Positions 1 through 6,308 of a stretch of DNA of 12,537 nucleotides are shown here, in pieces; position 1 is the first letter of the stretch; each line of letters starts with the position of its first letter. The position numbers were made by a program, and so were the translations under genes. The stretch is from Actinomycetes bacterium (GTDB taxonomy: Bacteria; Actinomycetota; Acidimicrobiia; Acidimicrobiales; Palsa-688). Where the stretch lies: assembly GCA_021798075.1 (NCBI GenBank), contig JAJZYO010000025.1:1-12537 (forward strand). The letters are read 5' to 3'. Under the pieces are notes generated by a model, which was given only the letters and a program-made list of their open reading frames with translations, searched no databases and was not told the DNA's origin.

Positions 1-26
1 CCGCCCTCGTTTTGTGAGAACAACTC

Positions 27-55
27 TTGTTCAGGCACCTCAGCTCCGATAGTAT
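27..55 (+). promoter_or_regulatory. Candidate promoter of the NHL-repeat gene
   Basis: A TTGTTC hexamer at 27-32 and a TAGTAT hexamer at 50-55 are 17 bp apart, a normal sigma-70-type spacing. They lie in a locally AT-rich stretch of an otherwise GC-rich window, just upstream of the first gene. A second -10-like hexamer, TATACT at 64-69, has no matching -35 element. The call rests on pattern and position only. Confidence 0.35.
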
Positions 56-77
56 TACTAGCATATACTAGATATAT

Positions 78-83
78 AAGGAG
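78..83 (+). promoter_or_regulatory. Ribosome binding site fixing the start of the NHL-repeat gene
   Basis: AAGGAG lies five bases before the ATG at 89. It supports that ATG as the true start and suggests that the gene is really translated. Confidence 0.7.
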
Positions 84-88
84 CGGAC

Positions 89-877
89 ATGACCTGCGTC
101 GTCGACTGGGCCCTCGACCCCACCCCATCCCTAACAGTCGTGACCGAGGAGGTGATGGAGGACGTCCAACCGATGCTTGGGCCGGGCAGCGTCTGCGTGA
201 CGGCGACCGGTGCCGTGGTGGTGAGCGAACCCAGAGCCGACCGGCTCCGCTGGACCGAGCCAGACGGCAGGTCGTTCCTGATAGGCGGGGTGCCTGGCCT
301 CGTCGACGGCAAGCCCTGGGAGGCCCGTTTCCGGCACCCCTTCGGGGTAGCTGCCGCCCCGGACGGGTCCGTGGTCGTCGCCGACACGTTCAGCAACACG
401 GTGAGGAGGGTGGACGCCGATGGGACCGTGACAACCCTCGCCGGCGGGCCCTACGGCCAGGGCGACCTCCAAGTGGGTGAGGTTACGTTCCGCCGGCCCG
501 AAGCTGTGGTCGTCGGCCTCGACGGGACCGTCTACGTCGCCGACACGGGCAACGACCGGGTCGTGAGCATCGACCCCTCCGGCCAAGCCCGCACCGTCGC
601 CGGGCGGCGCAGCCTGGGCCTGCCGCCGGCGCCGGCCCCCGACCTGCGCTGGCCGACGAGCCTCGCGTTGGCCGGCGCCGGCACGCTGTACATAACCGAC
701 GCGGCCAGCAACGTCGTCCGCCGGGTCAGCCGGGGCGGGACCTCCACGGTGTTCGCCTGTGAGCCGGCCTGGCGGCCCGTAGCCCTCAGCCTTTTCGCCG
801 ACGGCCGGGTCCTGGTCGCCGAGGCCCAGTGGGCCCCCGGGCGTACCACCGGCCGGCTACGGACCATCGACCCCTGA
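89..877 (+). CDS. NHL-repeat beta-propeller protein
   Basis: This 262-residue protein is built from about five NHL-type blades: roughly residues 30-60, 82-120, 135-172, 187-223 and 228-261. The blades recur as 'hydrophobic-x-PDG-xVxVADxxxNxVRRVD' variants, for example PDGSVVVADT near 91 and DGTVYVADTGNDRVV near 145. NHL propellers are binding scaffolds or, in the SMP-30/gluconolactonase-like branch, lactone hydrolases. I cannot see the metal-ligand set of a lactonase here, so no reaction is assigned. There is no signal peptide or membrane segment, so a cytoplasmic location is likely. The ATG has a good AAGGAG site. The gene is open throughout, unlike most of its catabolic neighbours. A role alongside the downstream sugar-acid genes is possible from position only. 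Confidence 0.8.
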   Translation: MTCVVDWALDPTPSLTVVTEEVMEDVQPMLGPGSVCVTATGAVVVSEPRADRLRWTEPDGRSFLIGGVPGLVDGKPWEARFRHPFGVAAAPDGSVVVADTFSNTVRRVDADGTVTTLAGGPYGQGDLQVGEVTFRRPEAVVVGLDGTVYVADTGNDRVVSIDPSGQARTVAGRRSLGLPPAPAPDLRWPTSLALAGAGTLYITDAASNVVRRVSRGGTSTVFACEPAWRPVALSLFADGRVLVAEAQWAPGRTTGRLRTIDP

Positions 878-1097
878 TGCGCCTGGCCGGTACGAGCCTC
901 AGCATGACGCCACCGTCACGTCCACCGCCGGCACCAGGGTTGCCCGGGTCTTCGTCGACGGCGCCATTTGGGACTGCTGGCTCTTTTCCTCGGTTCAGAC
1001 GACGATCTGCTGTCGTGGGGCGCGTGGACGAAACTGGCGCCCGGGCGCCCGGGCGCCCACCTTGAACCGGGCAAGCAGGCAGCGGCAGGCTGGGCGG
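878..1097. other. Intergenic stretch between the NHL gene and the ManD remnant
   Basis: No confident gene is present. The reading frame that later encodes ManD stays open from 876 onward and reads protein-like for about 20 codons (for example TRVARVFVDGAIWD near 936-977). It has no plausible start codon or ribosome binding site and matches nothing I recognise. The one clear structure is the GC palindrome at 1036-1057, annotated separately. Confidence 0.4.
1036..1057. repeat. 22-bp perfect GC-only palindrome
   Basis: The stretch equals its own reverse complement over all 22 bases. It is built from GGCGCC ends and repeated CCCGGGCG units. It ends 40 bp before the ManD start. There is no T-run after it, so it is not a standard intrinsic terminator. 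It could form a very stable hairpin in the ManD leader RNA or serve as a protein-binding site. Confidence 0.7.
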
Positions 1098-1784
1098 GTG
1101 AAGATAACCGACGTCCGAACGGTCTGCACCGCGCCGGAGGGCATCCGCCTCGTGATCGTGCGCGTCGACACAAGCGAGCCTGGCCTGTACGGGCTCGGTT
1201 GCGCCACGTTCACCCAACGGCCGCTCGCCGTCGTGACCGCTGTCGAGGAGTACCTGAAGCCCTTTGTGACCGGGCGTGACCCCGACAACATCGAGGACAT
1301 CTGGCAGGCCGCCCAGCTCAGCTCCTACTGGCGCAATGGGCCAGTGCTCAACAACGCCCTCTCGGGGTCGACATGGCATTGTGGGACCTCAAGGCCAAAC
1401 GCCAAACGTGCCGGCATGCCCCTCTACCAGCTTTTTGGTGGCAAGTGCCGCCGTGCCGCCGACGTCTATGTGCACGCCCATGGCTCCGATGCCAAAGAGG
1501 TCGCGGCACGTGCTCAGTCTTTCATCGAGCAGGGCTTTCGGCACATCCGCTGCCAAGTTGGCGTGCCTGGGCGCTCGACCTACGGCACGGGAGCGGCCCT
1601 CGGCCCTCGGCTCGACGGCCTCGAGACCCCGGGCGAGTGGTGGGACCCACGCCAGTACTGTCGCATCGTGCCGCGCTTGTTCGAGGAGCTCCGGTCCACG
1701 CTCGGCGAAGAGGTCGAGCTGCTGCACGACGTCCACGAGCGGGTGCCACCAACGATGGCGCTCCAGCTCGCCAAAGACCTCGAG
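1098..1784 (+). pseudogene. manD: D-mannonate dehydratase (ManD, enolase superfamily), 5' remnant with compensated frameshifts
   Basis: ManD dehydrates D-mannonate to 2-keto-3-deoxygluconate. The product begins VKITDVRTVCTAPEGIRL and continues with GLYGLGCATFTQRP, SSYWRNGPVLNNALSG and, near the end, ELLHDVHERVPP, all typical of ManD. The GTG at 1098 matches the family's usual MKITDV start. Between 1368 and about 1400 the family sequence VDMALWDLKAK is found in the other forward frame. Entry is explained by one missing G at the GGGG of 1364-1367. Return is explained by a 7-bp tandem duplication, GCCAAAC, at 1394-1407. Family homology stops at the AKDLE codons (about 1770-1784), and a stop follows at 1809-1811. 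Of the three metal ligands known in ManD only the first (Asp of HDVH) remains, so the product should be inactive. Normal length is about 400 residues. Confidence 0.88.
1394..1407 (+). repeat. 7-bp tandem duplication inside the ManD remnant
   Basis: GCCAAAC occurs twice in direct succession. Removing one copy restores the expected KAKRAGMP reading, so the second copy is an added unit rather than native sequence. It shifts the frame by one base and offsets the one-base loss about 30 bp upstream. Confidence 0.8.
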
Positions 1785-2489
1785 TTCCGACTCGACGGTG
1801 GGGTTCCGTAGTCGGCAAGGACATGCACCCAGTCGTGCTGGGCCAGCAGCGGTGGGGCCGAACCAGGCCGACCCGGGTAGACGAACCCGCGGGCACGGTA
1901 GAGCTCGGCGACCAACCGCCCGAGCGTGCCCGAGGGGCAGGTCCTCGAGGTCGGCCCAGCGCTGTGCGAGAGCCGGATCGTCAACGGCGAGCTCCCAGGC
2001 GGACGAAAGTGTGCAGGAAGTGTGCAGTGCTGCGGCGTCCTCAGGTCTCCAGTGGGCGATGTACCCGTTGCGGTCGAAGCCGACTGCTCCCAAACCGTAG
2101 TTGCCTATGGCGAATTCGGTCGCCAGGGTCAGCATGTCCTCTTGCACGCCCAACTCGGCGGCGAAGGAGGCGGCCCGCTCGGCGACGGCGGCGGGCAGCG
2201 GCCGAAGGATAAGGGCGAGGAGAATCGTGTTCTGCACGATCCTGGAACGGAATTGCATGGTGCGCCGGGCCAGCCCACGAGCGAACTCGTCGGGCTCGAT
2301 CGGGATCCCGTCGAAGGTGGCGTCGAACCCGGTCATCGCAGGAACGAGTGCGGCCATCAACAGCCACTGAGTCGACGTGAGGCCTTGGGGCGGGGCGCTG
2401 GCAGCGACAAATCTGCGGCACAACCAGCGGACCTCCTCGGCGCTCGGCGGCGTCAGATCCGGGTCAGAGCTCGGAAGGGCGACCGGCAC
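1776..2489 (-). pseudogene. Coq4-like protein, 5' remnant with two frameshifts
   Basis: The minus-strand frame starts at a GTG (2489) and encodes about 180 residues of an alpha-helical protein (GLTSTQWLLMAALVPAMTGF, then FAIGNYGLGAVGF). Near the C run at 1934-1937 the family sequence moves to another frame, which reads GRLVAELYRARGF and PPLLAQHDWVHVLADYGT. At the C run 1800-1803 it returns to the first frame with TVESELEVFG. Joining the pieces recreates H-D-x-x-H-x11-E, the metal-binding signature of the COQ4 family, if the second run carries two extra C's. Homology ends at EVFG, where the sequence becomes the antisense of ManD. The C-terminal part is therefore missing. Bacterial Coq4-like proteins of this type have no firmly established role. 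No clear ribosome binding site precedes the GTG. Confidence 0.7.
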
Positions 2490-2771
2490 ATGCGATATTC
2501 GATACGTGATGAACCATACGGATGTAGGTGTGCTCCGTTGTTCGCGCGAAGCTCATGTAGTGAAGGAGCCGGAGTCTGCGTCCATCGGCCCCGCGTAGCG
2601 ATAGTTGGCATCGGGCCGAAACTCGCACGGAAAGCTTGTCCGGTCACGACGTGCTATCTCGGTACTTGTGGTACACCCATTCGCTCGAAAGCTCGTTGTC
2701 GTTCGTGCCCTACGAGCCGATTGACGCGCTCGCAATCCGGCCGCCCGAATGGCTCTGGTCGAATGCATGAG
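2490..2771. other. Stretch without a recognised gene
   Basis: This 282-bp stretch looks less GC-rich than its surroundings. Short open frames exist on both strands, but none has a ribosome binding site or a recognisable motif. It lies between the start of the Coq4-like remnant and the end of the reductase remnant, so it may be decayed coding sequence or a promoter region for the minus-strand Coq4-like gene. Confidence 0.4.
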
Positions 2772-2900
2772 TCAGTGGGCTGGGGTGTAGCGGAGAGACA
2801 TAACGCCGGTGCTGAACCGCTTCGAGTCGACCAGTTCAAGCGGCAGCGAGGGCTTGCCATTGTCGAACAGGCGCTGCCCGTTGCCTACGACAACCGACCG
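2772..2900 (-). pseudogene. C-terminal remnant of a dihydrofolate-reductase-family (RibD_C) protein
   Basis: Read on the minus strand, about 42 codons before the TGA at 2774-2772 encode VVVGNGQRLFDN, then LELVDSKRF and STGVMSLRYTPAH. This is the usual C-terminal end of the large family of stand-alone dihydrofolate-reductase-like (RibD C-terminal) proteins, with the G-x-G-x-R-L-F turn and the final 'F-x-(S/T)-G-V-x-x-L-R-Y' strand. Upstream the frame runs into a stop at 2942-2940, and the residues before VVVGNG no longer look like the family. The N-terminal NADPH-binding part is absent. Family members are about 180-200 residues, so this is a fragment left after truncation. Confidence 0.6.
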
Positions 2901-2932
2901 ATGACCCACATCTATGCCGGGAGCCCCAGATT

Positions 2933-4240
2933 TCACTGCTCACGCGAGTACGTCTTGAGCGCCCGGCCCATGCCGCTCGACGCCGGGGAGTTCGACGAGG
3001 CTGTCGCAAAACTTGGCTCGTTCGCCCTGGCTCCGGTCCTCGAGCTGGTCGAAAGAGATCCTAAAGTTGGGTCATAGGCATGGGTTGGTACCCTGACCGC
3101 TACCGGTTCGGAGCGCTCGAGGGTGTGCCTGTCGAGTAGGTGCGTCTGGACGTGGTTCTGGGCGGCCTTTTCGAGCAGGGCGTCGACGAGGTCGTCAGTG
3201 GCTCCTGGTTCGGCGCGTTCGGTGATTGTTTCGACCCCGGGAACGCCTGGTCTTGTGCGCCCTGGGATGGCGTAATCGTGTTCGACCCAGAGGCGGTCAG
3301 CGGTGTGGTCGAGTACGGCGTCCCATGCCGCGTGGAGGCCCCAGACTGCCTGGGACTGTATGTCGGCATGGAGGAGCTCGGCCACAGCGCGCAACTGACG
3401 TTCCTGCTGTACGCGCTCGAGCGTGGTGGCGATGAGGTTGGGGACGTCTGCCTTGTGGAACCGGGGGCGGTGTACCTCGACGTTGACGTCGCTCGCGTAT
3501 CGGGAATGGCGGTGGAACCGGCCGAGATCTCGGCGGTTGCCCACGATGACAAGGGGGAGGCTCCCCGTGGCCTCGACCCGTCCGCTAAGAAGGGTGTCGG
3601 GGTCGAGGTAGGCGGTAGCCCTAATCGTGGGAGTGCTCCTCGCAATCGGGGCGGTTCGCGGCTCGGACAGCTGGTTGGCGTGCCCTTCGAGGACCCGGGG
3701 GTGGCGCCCGAGCACGAGGACCCGGTACCGGGGGTAGCGGCGGAGAGCGTACTCGAAATCGCGGGTGGCAAAGCCGCCCTCGACTACGTGGCGGTCACGC
3801 GGCCCGAACGGCAACGTGATGATGCCCAGGTGGTACTTGTTGACCAAGATGGCCATGCCCCGGTCAGTGGCCAGGCTCTGGGCAGCAGCCACGGTCTCAG
3901 AAAGCCGGTCCTCAACGACGCCGCTCGGTGTGTCGCGGTCGGGTTCGACGGGGAGGCGCCGGCGGGCTTGCTCGGCGAGGTGGCGGAGACGAGCGGCGTC
4001 CAAGGCCGTCATGGTGGCGGCAGGCGCGGTGCTCATCAGCAGGGTCACCGATGGGGTGGCCTTGGACGACCGCAGCTGGCCCAAGTACTCCCAGTCGAGC
4101 TGCCTTTCCGCGGACCCCAGCTCGGCGCGAAGCTCAGCCGCCTCGTCGGCGCGGGACCTGTGCTCTTCGCGCAGGTGCCATTCGGCTTCGCTGCGGTGCT
4201 CGAAGATGAGGGGGCAGAGGGGACATTGGTGCACAGGCAT
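2933..4240 (-). CDS. C2H2 zinc-finger protein with a baeRF-like (archaeo-eukaryotic release factor fold) domain
   Basis: The chosen start is the ATG at 4240, preceded by AGGAG seven bases upstream; the frame is open further upstream, but that part is antisense-like and overlaps the F0 b gene. The 435-residue product opens with a classic C2H2 finger: Cys6, Cys9, His22 and His27 (C-x2-C-x12-H-x4-H). A helical linker follows, then TPSVTLLMSTAP at about residue 58. Further on come DRGMAILVNKYHLGIITLPFG, VVEGGFATRDFEYALRRYPRYRVLVLG and, near the end, DDLVDALLEKA. This pattern resembles the bacterial baeRF families related to eRF1/Pelota, thought to act on ribosomes. No GGQ-type peptidyl-hydrolase loop was seen. 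The last 40 or so residues are low complexity and may be degraded or read-through. It is the last gene of the F0 operon, eight bases after the b gene. The finger is clear; the baeRF assignment is a family-resemblance call. Confidence 0.65.
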   Translation of the reverse strand: MPVHQCPLCPLIFEHRSEAEWHLREEHRSRADEAAELRAELGSAERQLDWEYLGQLRSSKATPSVTLLMSTAPAATMTALDAARLRHLAEQARRRLPVEPDRDTPSGVVEDRLSETVAAAQSLATDRGMAILVNKYHLGIITLPFGPRDRHVVEGGFATRDFEYALRRYPRYRVLVLGRHPRVLEGHANQLSEPRTAPIARSTPTIRATAYLDPDTLLSGRVEATGSLPLVIVGNRRDLGRFHRHSRYASDVNVEVHRPRFHKADVPNLIATTLERVQQERQLRAVAELLHADIQSQAVWGLHAAWDAVLDHTADRLWVEHDYAIPGRTRPGVPGVETITERAEPGATDDLVDALLEKAAQNHVQTHLLDRHTLERSEPVAVRVPTHAYDPTLGSLSTSSRTGARANEPSFATASSNSPASSGMGRALKTYSREQ

Positions 4241-4248
4241 GGGCGCTC

Positions 4249-4584
4249 CTAGCCGCTTGCTTTCTCTGAGCCGGCTAGGCCCGTGCCGGCTGGGCGCCGG
4301 CCTTTTGAGGACGGGTGGTCGGCCATACGTTGGAAGGTGTCGATGATCCGCCTTGCCTCTTGCCGGGCTTGGTCGAGCGTGGCTTGGTAGTCGGCCTCGG
4401 CCTGGGCGAGCAGTTCTTCGGCTTGCTTGGCTTTGGCCAGGGATTCGTCGATCTCGGCTTGGCGGCGTCGCATGGCTGCCTGCAGCGGCTTGATGACAAA
4501 GCGGGCCAAGACTGCAAGCACGAGGATGAAAACGGCGAGCTCGACAACGAACGTGGCGTTCAAGTTGAAAAGGCTTGCGGTCAT
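4249..4584 (-). CDS. atpF: ATP synthase F0 subunit b, shortened
   Basis: Subunit b anchors the peripheral stalk of F1F0 ATP synthase in the membrane. The 111-residue product starts MTASLFNLNATFVVELAVF, a typical b N-terminus with one membrane helix (about residues 8-28). KPLQAAMRRRQAEIDESLAKA follows in pieces and then an Ala/Glu/Gln-rich helix to ARRIID near residue 85. Family resemblance ends there; the last 25 residues are Pro/Gly/Ser-rich. Normal b subunits are about 155-185 residues, so the part that dimerises and binds F1 delta is missing. No other frame continues the b sequence. Its ATG overlaps the subunit a stop codon (ATGA, 4584-4581), implying translational coupling. It may be a truncated relic or a short b adapted to a different partner. 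Confidence 0.8.
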   Translation of the reverse strand: MTASLFNLNATFVVELAVFILVLAVLARFVIKPLQAAMRRRQAEIDESLAKAKQAEELLAQAEADYQATLDQARQEARRIIDTFQRMADHPSSKGRRPAGTGLAGSEKASG

Positions 4585-5384
4585 GGGGTGGTACCTCCGG
4601 CAACGGTGGGCGACGGCTCGTTGGCATGGGCCTCGGTGCCGTCGGGGGCGAGGGCAGCGTCGAAGGACAAGACCGTGAGGAGGGCGAAGATGAAGGCCTG
4701 CGTCCCCGCCACGAACACCGAGAACAGTTTCCAGGCCAGGAGCGGGAGCGGGGCCACCGTCAGCGGCACCAGTTCGAAGATCAACATGACCATGACCTCT
4801 CCGGCAAAGATGTTGCCGAACAAGCGCAAAGCCAGGGTCGCGGGCTTGACCAGCTCCTCGAGCAGCCGCAAGGGGAGCAGCCAGGGGGTGGGCCTCAGGT
4901 AATGGCGGAGGTACCCGCGCCATCCCCTTGTGCGGACGGCGGTGACATGCACTGCGGTCACGACGAAAAGGCCGAGGGCAACGGTGAGGTTCAGGTCGCC
5001 GGTGGGCGCCGGCAGGGCTTTATTGGGATGGCCGCTCGGTATGGTTTCGAGCAGGCAGGCGGTCAGCACGAACACGAACAACGCCACTGCCAGGGGCACG
5101 ACTCGTCGCCCCGCGGCCCCCAGGTGCGGCCCGACTTGGCGCTCCACAGCAGAGATGACGGTCTCCCAGGCCAGTCGCAGTTTTGTCGGCCGCGCCGATG
5201 CCTCGCCACGCCGGGCGAGGAGCCCGCTGATGATCACGATCAGGCCCGCGGCGACGGTCGCGGCGATCGTGTCGAGGTTGAGCTCGAACCCGCCCACTGT
5301 CGCGCTGTAGCCTTCCCCGATAGGCAAGAGCTCCTCGGGGACAGTCACTTCTCCAGTGACCGCGGTTACGAGTCGAGCAGCCAC
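4581..5384 (-). CDS. atpB: ATP synthase F0 subunit a
   Basis: Subunit a forms the proton half-channels of F0. The 267-residue product has about five hydrophobic segments (roughly residues 38-57, 95-113, 132-152, 190-213 and 216-245). It carries the family signature LALRLFGNIFAGE, in which Arg187 corresponds to the essential channel arginine and Glu196 to a second conserved polar residue. The late TQAFIFALLTVL helix is also typical. The GTG at 5384 is preceded by GGAGGAG, but only two bases away, so the start could lie a few codons downstream. The gene overlaps the end of the upstream DHp-like gene by 19 bp and shares an ATGA with the b gene. Subunit c (atpE), normally between a and b, is absent. 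The gene itself looks complete and functional. Confidence 0.9.
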   Translation of the reverse strand: MAARLVTAVTGEVTVPEELLPIGEGYSATVGGFELNLDTIAATVAAGLIVIISGLLARRGEASARPTKLRLAWETVISAVERQVGPHLGAAGRRVVPLAVALFVFVLTACLLETIPSGHPNKALPAPTGDLNLTVALGLFVVTAVHVTAVRTRGWRGYLRHYLRPTPWLLPLRLLEELVKPATLALRLFGNIFAGEVMVMLIFELVPLTVAPLPLLAWKLFSVFVAGTQAFIFALLTVLSFDAALAPDGTEAHANEPSPTVAGGTTP

Positions 5385-5836
5385 ATCTCCTCCGTCCCGG
5401 TGAGGGCGCCAGGCTGGGAGCCTTGTCCCCTCGCCGCCCTCAAGGCCACTTCGCCTAGCGGATAAGGCGTGGTAGTGGTGCTACTGGCTGGCGCAAGGTC
5501 GAAGATGACCTCGCGCAGGGACCGGATGCTGTCGTCGATGCCTGCTATGGCTTCTCCCACACGCCGGCGCACTTCGGGGCCCTCGGCTAATGTCAGGGCA
5601 CCCTCCAGCCAGAGCCCGACCTCGAACAGGCGGCTGACAAGAGTGTCGGCCAGGGCCGTGGCGATCCGTTCCCTGTAGGCGAGCCGCTCGACGAGCATGT
5701 CCAGTTCGTCCCGAGAGCGATGGGCCGTCTCATCGTGTACCGGTCTTGCGAAGCCGCGCAGGCCTAGTTCCTCTCCGACGATTTCTTCGGCATCCTCCAG
5801 CCTTGTCGCCAGACTGATGACCGCCTTGTCGGGCAT
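5366..5836 (-). CDS. Histidine-kinase-like DHp (HisKA_3-type) helix pair without the phospho-acceptor His
   Basis: The start is taken at the ATG at 5836; an in-frame GTG at 5887 is possible. Of the 156 residues, about 45-115 read like the dimerisation/phospho-acceptor helices of NarL-type and DevS-type sensor kinases: RERIATALADTLVSRLFEVG, then EVRRRVGEAIAGIDDSIRSL and REVIFDL. In the family the motif is R-E-R-I-A-R-D-L-H-D; here Ala63 stands where the histidine should be. There is no ATPase domain after it, no membrane segment and no sensor domain. It therefore cannot be a working kinase. It may be a dimeric scaffold, a decoy for a response regulator, or an assembly factor. It is the first gene of the F0 operon and overlaps subunit a by 19 bp. 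I see no frameshift. Confidence 0.6.
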   Translation of the reverse strand: MPDKAVISLATRLEDAEEIVGEELGLRGFARPVHDETAHRSRDELDMLVERLAYRERIATALADTLVSRLFEVGLWLEGALTLAEGPEVRRRVGEAIAGIDDSIRSLREVIFDLAPASSTTTTPYPLGEVALRAARGQGSQPGALTGTEEMWLLDS

Positions 5837-6308
5837 TGTTCCTGCTCGTCCTCCCTGAACTGGACCTGCTTCTCGGTCCCTCACCACTCCGGTTTGGACC
5901 GCCTAACACCATGGATTCCAGGACGCCCCAGTCAAGGGATGGTGGAAGCCGTGTGGAGACAAAGTGAAGATGATCCACCTTGGGTGGAGGTCCACACTCC
6001 GCCTCGACGAGGTGTTCCTCGCCGTGGCCGGCAGCCACATCACCGCCCCGCCCTACCACAAGGAGCAGTGCAACGATGACCACGCACACCTACACCCACC
6101 TACACCCTCAGCGGCACACGATGTGACGCTGCGACGCAGCTTGAAGCGCCCGCTCTGTACCCGTCCATGCCCGTAAGGCTCATCTGCACATAGCCCCCCC
6201 GCCGAGCGGCGCGCCGGCACGCCCGCAGTACAACCCAGCCGCACGCGCTCCCGCCGCCCAACGAACCGGGTCCACCCTTTTCTCGCCACGGGCGGCTACA
6301 ACTGCGTT
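5837..6308. other. Gene-free region upstream of two divergent genes
   Basis: These 472 bp lie between the start of the leftward F0 operon and the start of the rightward winged-helix gene, so they should hold promoters for both. A TTGACT on the minus strand (5935-5930) could be a -35 element for the F0 operon, but no good -10 lies at normal spacing. A short inverted repeat, TCCACC-TTG-GGTGGA, sits at 5974-5988. AAGGAG at 6060-6065 precedes an ATG at 6076, but the frame is only 16 codons of mostly His, Thr and Pro. I see no recognisable gene. Confidence 0.4.
5974..5988. repeat. Short perfect inverted repeat upstream of the F0 operon
   Basis: TCCACC and GGTGGA flank a TTG loop. Its position, about 140 bp upstream of the first operon gene, suits an operator or a small hairpin. 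Function is unknown. Confidence 0.4.

Noticed and set aside
1040..1060. Intrinsic terminator at the GC palindrome
   Set aside because: No T-run follows on either strand.
1389..1770. Continuation of the minus-strand Coq4-like frame through the ManD region
   Set aside because: This part is the exact antisense of recognisable ManD codons and carries no Coq4-like sequence; it is an open shadow frame after the join.
1926..3077. Plus-strand open frame of 383 residues
   Set aside because: It is opposite the Coq4-like and reductase remnants. Its last 40 codons look protein-like (EFDEAVAKLGSFALAPVLEL) but match nothing I know and have no start or binding site of their own.
3140..4252. Long plus-strand open frame (370 residues) opposite the zinc-finger gene
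   Set aside because: It is Gly/Val/Glu-rich shadow coding caused by high GC. The minus frame has the zinc finger, family motifs and a ribosome binding site.
4241..4627. Upstream extension of the zinc-finger protein by about 129 residues
   Set aside because: It overlaps the whole F0 b gene in another frame, is Pro/Arg/His-rich without motifs, and the ATG at 4240 has its own ribosome binding site just before the zinc finger.
4575..5465. Long plus-strand open frame (296 residues) opposite the F0 genes
   Set aside because: It is antisense to clear ATP synthase subunits a and b and consists of Gly/Gln/His-rich filler without motifs.
6053..6289. Short minus- and plus-strand open frames upstream of the winged-helix gene
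   Set aside because: Composition is Arg/Cys/Pro-rich or His/Thr/Pro-rich with no motifs. The only AAGGAG-ATG pair there gives a 16-codon frame.
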